Assembly: GCF_009604405.1 (NCBI RefSeq)
Contig: NZ_WEGK01000002.1
Span: 62,001 to 126,000, forward strand
Source: Nocardia macrotermitis
GTDB taxonomy: Bacteria > Actinomycetota > Actinomycetes > Mycobacteriales > Mycobacteriaceae
DNA length: 64,000 bases
Direction: 5' to 3'
This document shows, piece by piece, positions 34,370-42,157 of this stretch (its first letter is position 1; each line of letters opens with the position of its first letter). A program made the translations under genes and the position numbers. The notes beneath the pieces were generated by a model. The model was not told the DNA's origin. It made no database searches and saw only the letters and a list, made by a program, of their open reading frames with translations.

Positions 34370-35137
34370 TCAGATCAGCCTCCAATCGCTGCTTTCCGCG
34401 GGCCGAACGAGGCTGCCGCGCATGGTGATTCGATCTCCGCGGAACCGGATGTACTCCAGATCCACCGGGCGGCCGTCGTCGAGCCGGGTCAGTCGTTCCA
34501 GCAGCAGTAGCGCACCGTCCTCGGGCATCTGCAGGGCCGCCGCGGAATGCGGGTCGGCGGTGATCGCCTCCAGCACCAGATCCGCGGAACCCAGCGGGCC
34601 ACCGCCGATTTCCTCGATCAGGGCGAACACGTCGTTGCGCTCGAGATCCCGGGTGATGACCTGGGCCCCGATATCCGGCGCGAGATAGGTCAGGTCCAGG
34701 CTCAGCGGCAGTTCGCCGAGGAAACGCAGCCGCTCGATGTAGACGGCCTGCTCACCCGGATTCAGGTCCAGGCGACGGGCCACGGCGGGCGGCGGGGTCA
34801 CCGTGGTGGCCACCCGCACCTCGTTGCGGACCTCGCCGTGCTCGCGCAGGGTTTCCTTCAACCCGCGCAACGTATCGATACCGTGCTCGTACTTGCGTTG
34901 CGCGACATGGGTGCCCACCTTCGGCGCGCGCTCGATCAGCCCCTCGTCCTTGAGCAGCGCGAGGGCGTCGCGCACGGTGTTGCGGGAGACCGCGAATTCG
35001 GCGGCGAGCTCGCCCTCACTGGGCAGGGTGTGCGCGAAGGTCTCCGCGTGGATCTGCTGACGCAGCACATCGGCCACCTGACGGGCCCGATCGGCACGGC
35101 GGACAGGGGCGCGCAATGGTGTCGGTTGCGATGACAA
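34370..35137 (-). CDS. GntR/HutC-family (UTRA) regulator
   Basis: A 255-residue regulator. The winged helix-turn-helix lies at about residues 15-85 (TLPSEGELAAEFAVSRNTVRDAL, LKDEGLIERAPKVGTHVAQ), and the effector-binding UTRA domain at about 100-250 (EQAVYIERLRFLGELPLSLDLTY; LLLLERLTRLDDGRPVDLEYI). Such proteins sense small effectors. TTG 35137 was chosen because GGAAGGAG precedes it by seven bases; longer frames exist upstream. It is the first gene of the operon, so it probably autoregulates and controls the whole AprAB-like transport operon. No Cys-rich sensor is seen. Confidence 0.88.
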   Translation of the reverse strand: MSSQPTPLRAPVRRADRARQVADVLRQQIHAETFAHTLPSEGELAAEFAVSRNTVRDALALLKDEGLIERAPKVGTHVAQRKYEHGIDTLRGLKETLREHGEVRNEVRVATTVTPPPAVARRLDLNPGEQAVYIERLRFLGELPLSLDLTYLAPDIGAQVITRDLERNDVFALIEEIGGGPLGSADLVLEAITADPHSAAALQMPEDGALLLLERLTRLDDGRPVDLEYIRFRGDRITMRGSLVRPAESSDWRLI

Positions 35138-35348
35138 TGGATACTCCTTCCGCCTGTGACCTGCGGTTTCCGAGAATAGGGGGCGATCGCGAGGCTTCCG
35201 GCCCGATGTCCGGGACGGGTGCGTGCCCCGGTGGGTAATGCGCCGCACATCGATCGCCGCGGCCTGCCGAAACGGGCGTGATTCCGGTCATTGCGCCACC
35301 CCGCCGACCGGGCCGGGAGATTGGAATCTGCTCGAGTGGAATGCATGC

Positions 35349-35362
35349 AGACCGACTGGTCT
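35349..35362. promoter_or_regulatory. Possible operator in the GntR/ROK divergent region
   Basis: Inverted repeat AGACC-GACT-GGTCT. HutC-type regulators often bind GGTCT/AGACC-like dyads, though the usual order (GGTCTAGACC) is the reverse of that seen here. It lies 35 bases upstream of a GATAAC hexamer on the plus strand. Confidence 0.3.
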
Positions 35363-35399
35363 GGCGTCCACCACATTCCGGATGATAACGTTCTCAACC

Positions 35400-35507
35400 A
35401 TGTGCTCCAGCCGATCGAACGCCGCTCAGGTCACCTACGTGACCGTCGCGCTCGGTGTGCGGCTGCCGCGTCAGCGCGAACTGTGTTGCCCTCGGCCGCG
35501 CAGCTGA
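35400..35507 (+). CDS. Candidate leader peptide with Cys-Cys codons
   Basis: A 35-residue frame from ATG 35400 (MCSSRSNAAQVTYVTVALGV, then RLPRQRELCCPRPRS) containing adjacent TGT-TGC codons near the end. A GATAAC hexamer 10 bases before the ATG would give an almost leaderless transcript. It lies 114 bases before the ROK gene. In mycobacteria, Cys-codon-rich leader ORFs attenuate sulfur genes; here the leader is isolated from the gene start, so this is a weak candidate. Confidence 0.3.
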   Translation: MCSSRSNAAQVTYVTVALGVRLPRQRELCCPRPRS

Positions 35508-35621
35508 GAACCGCTCCCGCCTGATTCGTGACGGCCGGTCGCGTTCCTACCGAGCCCTTCTCACTGCCTTGTTGTCGTTGCCGAACACTGCCCTCACGGG
35601 CTTTTTCAACAAGGATTCGAA

Positions 35622-36878
35622 ATGACGATCCCCATCATCGAGCGACCGTCGACCACCACCGCGCCCGTCCGGGTCGCGGCCGCACGTCCGGCGGCGCCGC
35701 CGGAACTGCGCATCTCCGACAACCCCGCCGCCGCCGTGCTGCGGGCCGCGACGCGCGGCCCGATCTTCCGTGACGCCGCCGCGCAGACCACGGGCTCGAG
35801 TATCGCGACCGTGAATCGTCAAGTGTCCGCGCTACTTTCGGCCGGACTGCTGCGCGAGCGGGCCGATCTGACCGCGTCGGGGGCGGTCGGGCGACCGCGC
35901 ATCCCCTTCGAGGTCGACACCGACACCTACGCCACCCTCGGCGTGCACATCGGCGCCACGGTCACCCGGATCATCGCCGCGGACCTGTCGGGTCGCATCC
36001 TGGGCGGGCTGGAGATCGCCACGCCGCAGGTCGGTCAGGATGCCGCGCTGACCATCATCGCCCGCAGCGCGAAGGCGTTCCTGGACCGGCTGCCGCGGCG
36101 TCGCCCGCTGTGGACCGGTGTCGCGCTGGCCGGGCGGGTCGATCCGGCCGCCGGACTGGTCGATCATCCGCGGCTGGGCTGGCAGGCCGCACCCGTCGCC
36201 GCGGTCTTCGCCACCGTGCTGGACCTGCCGGTTTCGGTATCCGCGCACGTGGAGGCCATGGCGGCGGCGGAACTGCTGCTCACCCCCGGTGACCAGCAGC
36301 GTCCCGGCAGCAGCCTGTACATCTACGCGCGGGAGACCGCCGGTGTCGCGGTCACCCTGCACGATCGGGTGCACACGCCCGCCAGCGGTCCGGGTTCCAT
36401 CGCGCACCTGCCGACCGGCTCGGATATCGAATGCGCCTGCGGCCGTCGCGGCTGCCTGGAGGCCACCATCGGCGAGGCCGCGATCCTCGGCCGCGCCGTG
36501 CGCGCCGGAATCGTGCCCCGTCGCGAGGCCCCGCGCCGCCCGGTGATCGCCGACCTGTACCGCGCGGCGGACTCCGGCTCCGACGCGGCCCGCGAGCTGC
36601 TCGACGATCGCGCCGAAATCCTCGGCCGCACAGCCGCTCTCATCCGCGACATGTTCAACCCGGACCGAGTCGTCCTGGGCGGCCAGGCATTCACCGGCTA
36701 CCGCCCCGGAATCGACCGCGTGGCACAGGCTTTCGCCACCAATACCAATCTGCCACCCGCGGACCTGCGCATCAGCCGCTTCGGCGGCCGAGTCCAGGAA
36801 CACGCCGCCGCCGTAACCTCCCTCAGCGTCTTCTACGCCGACCCCCTCTCCGCCATGCGCCGCGCCACCCGCGCCTGA
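35622..36878 (+). CDS. ROK-family transcriptional regulator
   Basis: A 418-residue ROK protein of the NagC/XylR regulator type. Residues about 30-85 form a helix-turn-helix (AAVLRAATRGPIFRDAAAQ; SSIATVNRQVSALLSAGLL; GAVGRPRIPFEV). The ROK domain has the zinc/fold motif CACGRRGCLE near residues 270-279. The sugar-kinase phosphate motif DxGxT is replaced by HIGAT, so it should be a regulator without kinase activity. ATG 35622 follows AAGGATTCG. It resembles the M. tuberculosis ROK regulator Rv0485 in size, by recollection. The effector may be a sugar. Its divergent placement from the AprA-like operon does not prove a link. Confidence 0.85.
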   Translation: MTIPIIERPSTTTAPVRVAAARPAAPPELRISDNPAAAVLRAATRGPIFRDAAAQTTGSSIATVNRQVSALLSAGLLRERADLTASGAVGRPRIPFEVDTDTYATLGVHIGATVTRIIAADLSGRILGGLEIATPQVGQDAALTIIARSAKAFLDRLPRRRPLWTGVALAGRVDPAAGLVDHPRLGWQAAPVAAVFATVLDLPVSVSAHVEAMAAAELLLTPGDQQRPGSSLYIYARETAGVAVTLHDRVHTPASGPGSIAHLPTGSDIECACGRRGCLEATIGEAAILGRAVRAGIVPRREAPRRPVIADLYRAADSGSDAARELLDDRAEILGRTAALIRDMFNPDRVVLGGQAFTGYRPGIDRVAQAFATNTNLPPADLRISRFGGRVQEHAAAVTSLSVFYADPLSAMRRATRA

Positions 36879-37360
36879 CCCGCCGCCCGTCGGGGCGATG
36901 CTCTACCTCGAGCATCGCTTCGTCGTCGGTATCCGATCGTCGAATCAGGTGCGGCACTGAGTATTTCGGTACGTATGGGGTGCTGGGAGAGTGTGCTGTG
37001 GCACCCGCTACCGCGGCTGCGACTCCGACCTGCTCTCCGCCATTCGTGTCAGGGAACATGCTGCTCGGTTTCGGCCGGGCGTGTCCGTGTACCGACCGCG
37101 CCCTTCTGTCTGCGATGGATATAGGATCGATTGCAGCCCTGGGTATTTCGTCAGTGGATCGCCGCACGGGAAGGTGTCCCGCGACCTCTCGACGCGCCGA
37201 CCGCTATCGGTCGAACCGTCGCACTGCGACGGCATGGTGCCGTGCGGGAATCGGGTCGTCGGATCGCATGGGCCGGATTGCGTCCCGGAAGGGCGGTGTA
37301 TTCGGTGGCCCAGGTGGCTACCGTGCGGTGGCGGGTGCCAACCGAAACATGCGGACAACG
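36879..37360. other. Non-coding stretch after the ROK gene
   Basis: These 482 bases carry the hairpin at 36896-36917 and otherwise no recognisable gene. A Cys-rich frame (about 36991-37446) runs into the antisense of the neighbouring monooxygenase gene; it has no family character. Confidence 0.45.
36896..36917 (+). terminator. Hairpin terminator after the ROK gene
   Basis: An 8-bp stem CGATGCTC / GAGCATCG with a 6-base loop, 17 bases after the ROK stop and followed by CTTCGTCGT. A probable terminator, without a clear T-tract. Confidence 0.55.
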
Positions 37361-38470
37361 TCAGTGCGCGAAGGTGCGTACTGCGGTGTTGCGCAACGTT
37401 ATTGCCGTGTGGGATGCGGGGATCAAGAGTTGGCTGGCGAAGGTGAAGCCGCGTTGTTTGGGCTTGACCAGGGTGCGGTGGCGGCGTTCGTAGCGGTGTA
37501 GGGCCGCGGCGAGGTCGGTGGTGGCGGCGAGTTCTTCGGCGAGGGTGTGGGCGGCGGAGATGGCGAGGGTGGAGCCGTCGCCGAAGAGGGACAGGCTGGA
37601 GGCGGCGTCACCGATGAGGGTGATGCGGCCGGTGGTCCAGGACGGTAGGCGGACCTGGCTGACGGCGTCGAAGTAGATGTCCTCGGCGGCGGCCAGCTGG
37701 TCGAGGAATTCCTCGAAGACGCCGAGCCGGCCGGTGTAGGTGTCGATGATCAGGCGCTTGTGCGCGGCGAGATCGCGGCGGTCGATCCCGGGTACCGCCG
37801 CGTGCCGGAAGAAGAAGCCGCCCAACGGAATTCCGCGTGCCGGATGGACGGAGAAGGACAGGCCCGGCGCGTTGTACATCGCCACCGCGTCCGCACCGGC
37901 GAGGGTGCGGTCCACGGCCAGGGTGGCGACGAGCATGCCCTTGTAGTGCACGAACTCCCGCTCCGGCCCGAAGGCCAGCCGCCGCACGGTCGAATGCAGT
38001 CCGTCCGCGCCGACGACCAGGTCGAACCGGCCCGGCGCACCGTGTTCGAAGGTGACCTCGACCCCGTCGGCGCGCTGGGTGAGCCCGGTGATCGAATCGC
38101 CCCAGCGGATCTCGGCATTGTCCCGCGCGGCATCGAGCAGGATCGCGGCCAGGTCCGCGCGGGCGATCTCGATATCGCGTTTGCCCGAGGACCCTTGCGG
38201 CGCATTGATATTCATCGATGCCTGCTCGCGCCCGGCAGCGTCGAGGAAGACGAGCCGGTGCACGGCCGTGGCGGCGTCGCGGAGCCGATCCGTGATGCCC
38301 ATCCGCTCGACCACCGCGAGCGCCGGCCCTCTGACATCCACCGGATTCCCGCTGGAGCGCTGCCCGTCCGCCCGCTCCACCACGGTCACTGTGAAGCCTT
38401 GTCGCGCAAGCCAATACGCCAAGGTCGACCCGGCGACCCCGGCCCCGGAGATCAGCACGTTCCTACTCAT
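37361..38470 (-). CDS. FAD-dependent monooxygenase (class A)
   Basis: A 369-residue flavoprotein monooxygenase paralogous to that at 22953-24167. It has the FAD fold ISGAGVAGSTLAYWL near the start, the NPVDVRGPALAVVERMGI stretch, DG motif VVGADGLHSTVRRL, and GD motif ITLIGDAASSLSLFGDGSTLA. The ATG at 38470 lies opposite a TetR gene 143 bases away, suggesting the TetR controls it. Oxidation of an aromatic or drug-like molecule is expected from the family. Unlike the first paralogue, it has no exporter partner. Confidence 0.85.
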   Translation of the reverse strand: MSRNVLISGAGVAGSTLAYWLARQGFTVTVVERADGQRSSGNPVDVRGPALAVVERMGITDRLRDAATAVHRLVFLDAAGREQASMNINAPQGSSGKRDIEIARADLAAILLDAARDNAEIRWGDSITGLTQRADGVEVTFEHGAPGRFDLVVGADGLHSTVRRLAFGPEREFVHYKGMLVATLAVDRTLAGADAVAMYNAPGLSFSVHPARGIPLGGFFFRHAAVPGIDRRDLAAHKRLIIDTYTGRLGVFEEFLDQLAAAEDIYFDAVSQVRLPSWTTGRITLIGDAASSLSLFGDGSTLAISAAHTLAEELAATTDLAAALHRYERRHRTLVKPKQRGFTFASQLLIPASHTAITLRNTAVRTFAH

Positions 38471-38539
38471 GTCCACACCCCGTAAACGTCGTCGATGATT
38501 CGTATGCGAGCGAGTTCATCGCGAACCCTCCGCCACAAC

Positions 38540-38556
38540 CGGACGTATTTCGTCCG
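38540..38556. promoter_or_regulatory. Possible TetR operator
   Basis: Inverted repeat CGGACG-TATTT-CGTCCG in the gap between the divergent monooxygenase and TetR genes. A second partial dyad (ACGGT...ACCGT) lies nearer the TetR start. Position fits an operator; no experimental support. Confidence 0.4.
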
Positions 38557-38613
38557 CTTATTCGACGGTACACTAACCGGAAGGAAACCGTCCACTTGTT
38601 TCGGAGGTGCGGC

Positions 38614-39165
38614 TTGCGGGCCGACGCACGCAGTAATCGCGACCAGATCCTGGCCGCCGCCCAGGTCGTCTTCCAGGAACAGGGCGTCGAGGTGTCGATG
38701 AAGGAGATCGCCGACCGCGCGGGCGTCGGCGTCGGCACGCTCTACCGCCGCTTTCCCGATCGCGGCGCACTCATCACCGCGGCCGCACACGCGTACCTGT
38801 CCGGCCTGGCGGACCTGGCGGCCACCGCCATCCGCGACGAGGAGGACCCCTGGTCCACGCTGTGCCGATTCCTGCGCGAATGCGCCGAAATGCGTTTGGG
38901 CGCACTGGCCGCCGCGATCGAGCCGACCCTGCACGCCGATATCCGCAGCGACCCCGCCCTGACCGAGGTGCGCGGCCGCATCGCCGAACAGGTCGAGGAC
39001 ATGACCGCCCGGGCCCGGGAATCCGGCACGTTGCGCGCGGAGGTCACCGCCCGGGACATCGCCACCCTGATGACCCTCCAGGTGTTCGTCTTCCCCGGCG
39101 AGTCCTACGTCGAAACAGCCCGTCGCACAATGGATATCGTGCTCGACGGCCTACGCGCCCGCTGA
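38614..39165 (+). CDS. TetR-family regulator
   Basis: A 183-residue TetR regulator. The helix-turn-helix (SNRDQILAAAQVVFQEQGV, MKEIADRAGVGVGTLYRRF) occupies residues 5-52. The C-terminal half fits the common TetR ligand domain. TTG 38614 was chosen because GGAGGT is five bases upstream; a TTG at 38596 would add six residues. It is divergent from the FAD monooxygenase and probably represses it and itself. Confidence 0.86.
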   Translation: MRADARSNRDQILAAAQVVFQEQGVEVSMKEIADRAGVGVGTLYRRFPDRGALITAAAHAYLSGLADLAATAIRDEEDPWSTLCRFLRECAEMRLGALAAAIEPTLHADIRSDPALTEVRGRIAEQVEDMTARARESGTLRAEVTARDIATLMTLQVFVFPGESYVETARRTMDIVLDGLRAR

Positions 39166-39171
39166 CCGGGC

Positions 39172-40779
39172 CTACTTCGGGAACACGCCTTCCAGCGCGG
39201 TGATGAAGTACGGGAAATGCCCGGCGAACCGGCTCAGATCCCGATCCTGTTCGAACCCGCCGAACCAGTACAGCCCGGGCTCGCGATCCGCCGCCAGATC
39301 GATCTCGCGGAACGTCCGGATCCAGTTGTCCGAGCGCGAGCCGATGATCGTGTACGGCAGCCCCCGGGAGAACGCCGCCTCCCGCTCGGCGGGCGGCACC
39401 ATCTCCACCTGGATCGTCTCGAGTCCGCGTTGCAGCCCGCGCACCCGTCCGGCCAGCGCGCGCCCGGCGGCCGTGCGGGCCGGGAGATAGGCGGGCAGCA
39501 GCAGCGCGGCCACACCACCGAGCGCGATCGCCACGCCGACCAGCGCGTATCCACCCGAGATCGCCAATCCGACGGTGGCCGCGACGCCGACGACGACCAG
39601 GATCGCGCCCAGCCAGAACGCCAGGCCGCGACGTTTGCGATCGATCAGCACGCCGTGCGCCAGGGCATCGGCCCGCAGCGCGGCGCGCGCGGGTTCGGCG
39701 GCGGCGCGACCCCGCAACTCGGACAACAGAATCGACTCCGCGCCCTCGGGCAGCACGGCCCGATAGACCTCCCGCTCGAATTCGCGCAACTGCTCGTCGG
39801 CCGGATTCAACCGGGTGATCCGCCAGTCCGACTCGCTGACCGGCGTGACCCAGATGTACCGGCGCACAGCGAGATCCACGACGGTGGACGCGAGATCGAC
39901 CGCGTCCACGGAATTGTCGAGCAGCAGCCCGGCCTCGCCCGGCAGCACCCCGTCCGGCGAGACGAACTGGGCCCGACTTCCCTTGCGCTGCACCGGATCC
40001 ACGACCTCGTCACCGCGCAAGGCCGCCGCGTCCTGCCGCCGCGACCACAGCACATATCCGCCCAGCGCCAGCAACGCCACGATCAGCACACCGAAGGCGA
40101 TCAACACCGGCGCGGTGATCGAGAACGGCCCGTTCGAGCTGCCGTCGCTGATATCGGCGTTGGCGGGCACGGTCCCGGGCGGCAGCTGCAGGGTGACGTC
40201 GAGAATATCGCCCCTGTGCAGGTTGACCTCGTGCAATACCAGCTTGCCGTCGGGTTCGACGGTGGCGTCGCACTGGTGGGTGCCGGTCTGCGGGCCGACC
40301 TTGCAGTCGATGATGCCCATCCGATAACTCGGGCTGATCAGCGTGGCATCGAAGGAGGCCACATCGGCTTGCAGGATCCCGGTCCACTGGAAGACCTGGG
40401 TGCCCGGCGCATCGCTGACCGTGTTGTGCACGGTGTACTCGAACGACGACGTCCCCGCGGGCGCGTCGACGGTGAACACCTCCCCGCTCACCTTGGCCGA
40501 CCCGGGCCCGGTGCTCGAGATATCGGTGACCTTGAACCGGCGCTCACCGCCCTTGTCGCCCAACGCGACTCGCAGCGGCAGCGACATCTGGAACTTCCCG
40601 CCCTGCGGAACGGTCACCTTCTCGGCGACCTCGAGGTTCCCGTCCCGGCTGAGTTTCACGCTGGCCTGGATCGCCACCCCGTCGGCGGGCGCCTGGGCCC
40701 GCGCGGCGGGTGTGCTCAGCAATATCCCGGCCAGCGCCAGCATCAAGGCGCTGATGGCGCCCCCCCGAAAGATCAGCAT
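39172..40779 (-). CDS. DUF2207-family membrane protein
   Basis: A 535-residue membrane protein. It has a signal peptide (residues 1-28, ending in AARA), an extracellular beta-rich DUF2207 domain (about 30-210, with SASVKLSRDGNLEVAE-like and FEYTVHNTVSD stretches), a membrane helix (about 220-245), a cytoplasmic domain (about 250-385), two more helices (about 385-440) and a C-terminal domain ending with FAGHFPYFITALEGVFPK. This is the standard layout of DUF2207 proteins, whose function is unknown. It ends six bases from the convergent TetR stop. Its start is 75 bases from a zinc metallopeptidase gene read the other way. Confidence 0.83.
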   Translation of the reverse strand: MLIFRGGAISALMLALAGILLSTPAARAQAPADGVAIQASVKLSRDGNLEVAEKVTVPQGGKFQMSLPLRVALGDKGGERRFKVTDISSTGPGSAKVSGEVFTVDAPAGTSSFEYTVHNTVSDAPGTQVFQWTGILQADVASFDATLISPSYRMGIIDCKVGPQTGTHQCDATVEPDGKLVLHEVNLHRGDILDVTLQLPPGTVPANADISDGSSNGPFSITAPVLIAFGVLIVALLALGGYVLWSRRQDAAALRGDEVVDPVQRKGSRAQFVSPDGVLPGEAGLLLDNSVDAVDLASTVVDLAVRRYIWVTPVSESDWRITRLNPADEQLREFEREVYRAVLPEGAESILLSELRGRAAAEPARAALRADALAHGVLIDRKRRGLAFWLGAILVVVGVAATVGLAISGGYALVGVAIALGGVAALLLPAYLPARTAAGRALAGRVRGLQRGLETIQVEMVPPAEREAAFSRGLPYTIIGSRSDNWIRTFREIDLAADREPGLYWFGGFEQDRDLSRFAGHFPYFITALEGVFPK

Positions 40780-40854
40780 GGGGCAACAGCATAGACAGCT
40801 TGGTATTCTTCGGCATCAGCTAATCAGTTGTCTGGAGAGACGGGGCGTGGGGGA

Positions 40855-42084
40855 GTGAGCCGACCACCCTATGGGAACGGTCCTGGTAATCCGGGTGGAC
40901 CGCAGCCGGGTAACCCGCCGGGATACGGGCGCAATCCGGGTTATCCACAGCAACCCGGCTTTCCTCAACAGCCCGGTTATCCCCAGCGGCCCGGTTATCC
41001 ACAGCCGTCGGGTTATCCACAACAGCCGGGTCCGCCGCGGTACGGGCCCGGACCGGGTTATCCCCAGCAGGCCGCGTATGCCGCGCCACAGCAACCTCCG
41101 GGATACGGCGGGCAGATGCCGCGTCCGTACGGCCCGGCCGGGGTGCGTCCGGGCCCCTACGGTCCGCCGATGGGCCGCACCCCGTACGGTCCGCCGCCCG
41201 GACGTCCGTCGGGTGGCGGACGCGGCGGCGCGATCGGCGTCATCGTCGTGGTGATCGTGATCGTCGTGGTGGGTGCGCTGGTCCGGATCGGATTGCGCGC
41301 CGCGGTGGACCACACCACCTCCACGGCCGGCCCCTACACCACCTATCCCACCTCGACCAAGACCCCGGGGATCGCCGCGACCGGCGCCAACCCCATCCTC
41401 GCCGATCCCGGAACCGCGCTGAGCAAGGCGAACTGCCCGTACGCCGACTGGAGCACCCAGGTCGACCAGGCCCGCAAATTCTTCGAGAGCGCCGCGACCT
41501 GTCTGGCCGCGGCCTGGAAACCGGTGCTGGCCAAGGCGAATCTGCCGTTCGACCCGCCGGTGCTGAAGGTGACCGCCAGCACCACCGGACTCACCACGCC
41601 CTGCACCGGCGGCACCAGTAACTTCGCCGCGTTCTACTGCAACGCGAACAAGACCATCTACATCCCGATCGACCACATCCAGACCGATATCATCGGAAAC
41701 AGTTGGGAGCGTTACCTTTCGGTCTTCGCGCACGAGTACGGGCACCACATCCAGGAGGAGTCCGGCATCCTGAGCAAGGCGCACGAGGACGAGTACGACG
41801 CGGGTCTGGAGACCACGAAGGGCCTGGAGATCTCCCGTCGGATCGAGTTGCAGGCACAGTGTTTCGACGGCATGTTCCTGGCCGCGTCGGCCGGTGGCGG
41901 CTCGCTGACCTCGGCGCAGATCAGCAAGGCGCGCAAGGACGCGTACCTGCGCGGTGACGACGAATCCGATATGCGTGATCACGGTTCGAACCAGCATTCG
42001 GGCGACTGGTTCAGCCTCGGATACGACCGGAACAACACCGCTCGGTGCAATACCTACACCGCTTCGTCGAGTCAGGTGAGCTGA
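40855..42084 (+). CDS. Membrane-anchored neutral zinc metallopeptidase
   Basis: A 409-residue protein of the YpfJ-like zinc metallopeptidase family. The first 120 residues are a Pro/Gly/Tyr-rich tail with repeats such as GYPQQPG. One membrane helix follows (about 123-147), then an extracytoplasmic domain with the zinc motif HEYGHH (293-298) and RRIELQAQC carrying the third ligand. Conserved cysteines suggest disulfides. GTG 40855 was chosen because the paralogue at 42158 begins with the matching (M/V)-x-RPPY. Family members are thought to be peptidases, but substrates are unknown. The two adjacent paralogues probably arose by tandem duplication. Confidence 0.88.
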   Translation: MSRPPYGNGPGNPGGPQPGNPPGYGRNPGYPQQPGFPQQPGYPQRPGYPQPSGYPQQPGPPRYGPGPGYPQQAAYAAPQQPPGYGGQMPRPYGPAGVRPGPYGPPMGRTPYGPPPGRPSGGGRGGAIGVIVVVIVIVVVGALVRIGLRAAVDHTTSTAGPYTTYPTSTKTPGIAATGANPILADPGTALSKANCPYADWSTQVDQARKFFESAATCLAAAWKPVLAKANLPFDPPVLKVTASTTGLTTPCTGGTSNFAAFYCNANKTIYIPIDHIQTDIIGNSWERYLSVFAHEYGHHIQEESGILSKAHEDEYDAGLETTKGLEISRRIELQAQCFDGMFLAASAGGGSLTSAQISKARKDAYLRGDDESDMRDHGSNQHSGDWFSLGYDRNNTARCNTYTASSSQVS

Positions 42085-42157
42085 TGCGCTCGGCCGATGA
42101 TCCGTTGTCCACCAACAATTTTCGCCGGACCGTCGGTCCGGTGAGGATCATCGCGCC

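Larger units (their letters stand above)
35138..35621. other. Divergent promoter region between GntR operon and ROK gene
   Basis: The 484 bases contain the start sites of the minus-strand GntR operon and the plus-strand ROK gene. They hold an inverted repeat at 35349-35362, a promoter-like GATAAC at 35384-35389, and the candidate leader ORF at 35400-35507. No other gene is evident. Confidence 0.5.

Noticed and set aside
36991..37446. A Cys-rich plus-strand frame after the ROK gene
   Set aside because: No family character, and its 3' end is antisense to the FAD monooxygenase gene; no good ribosome site.
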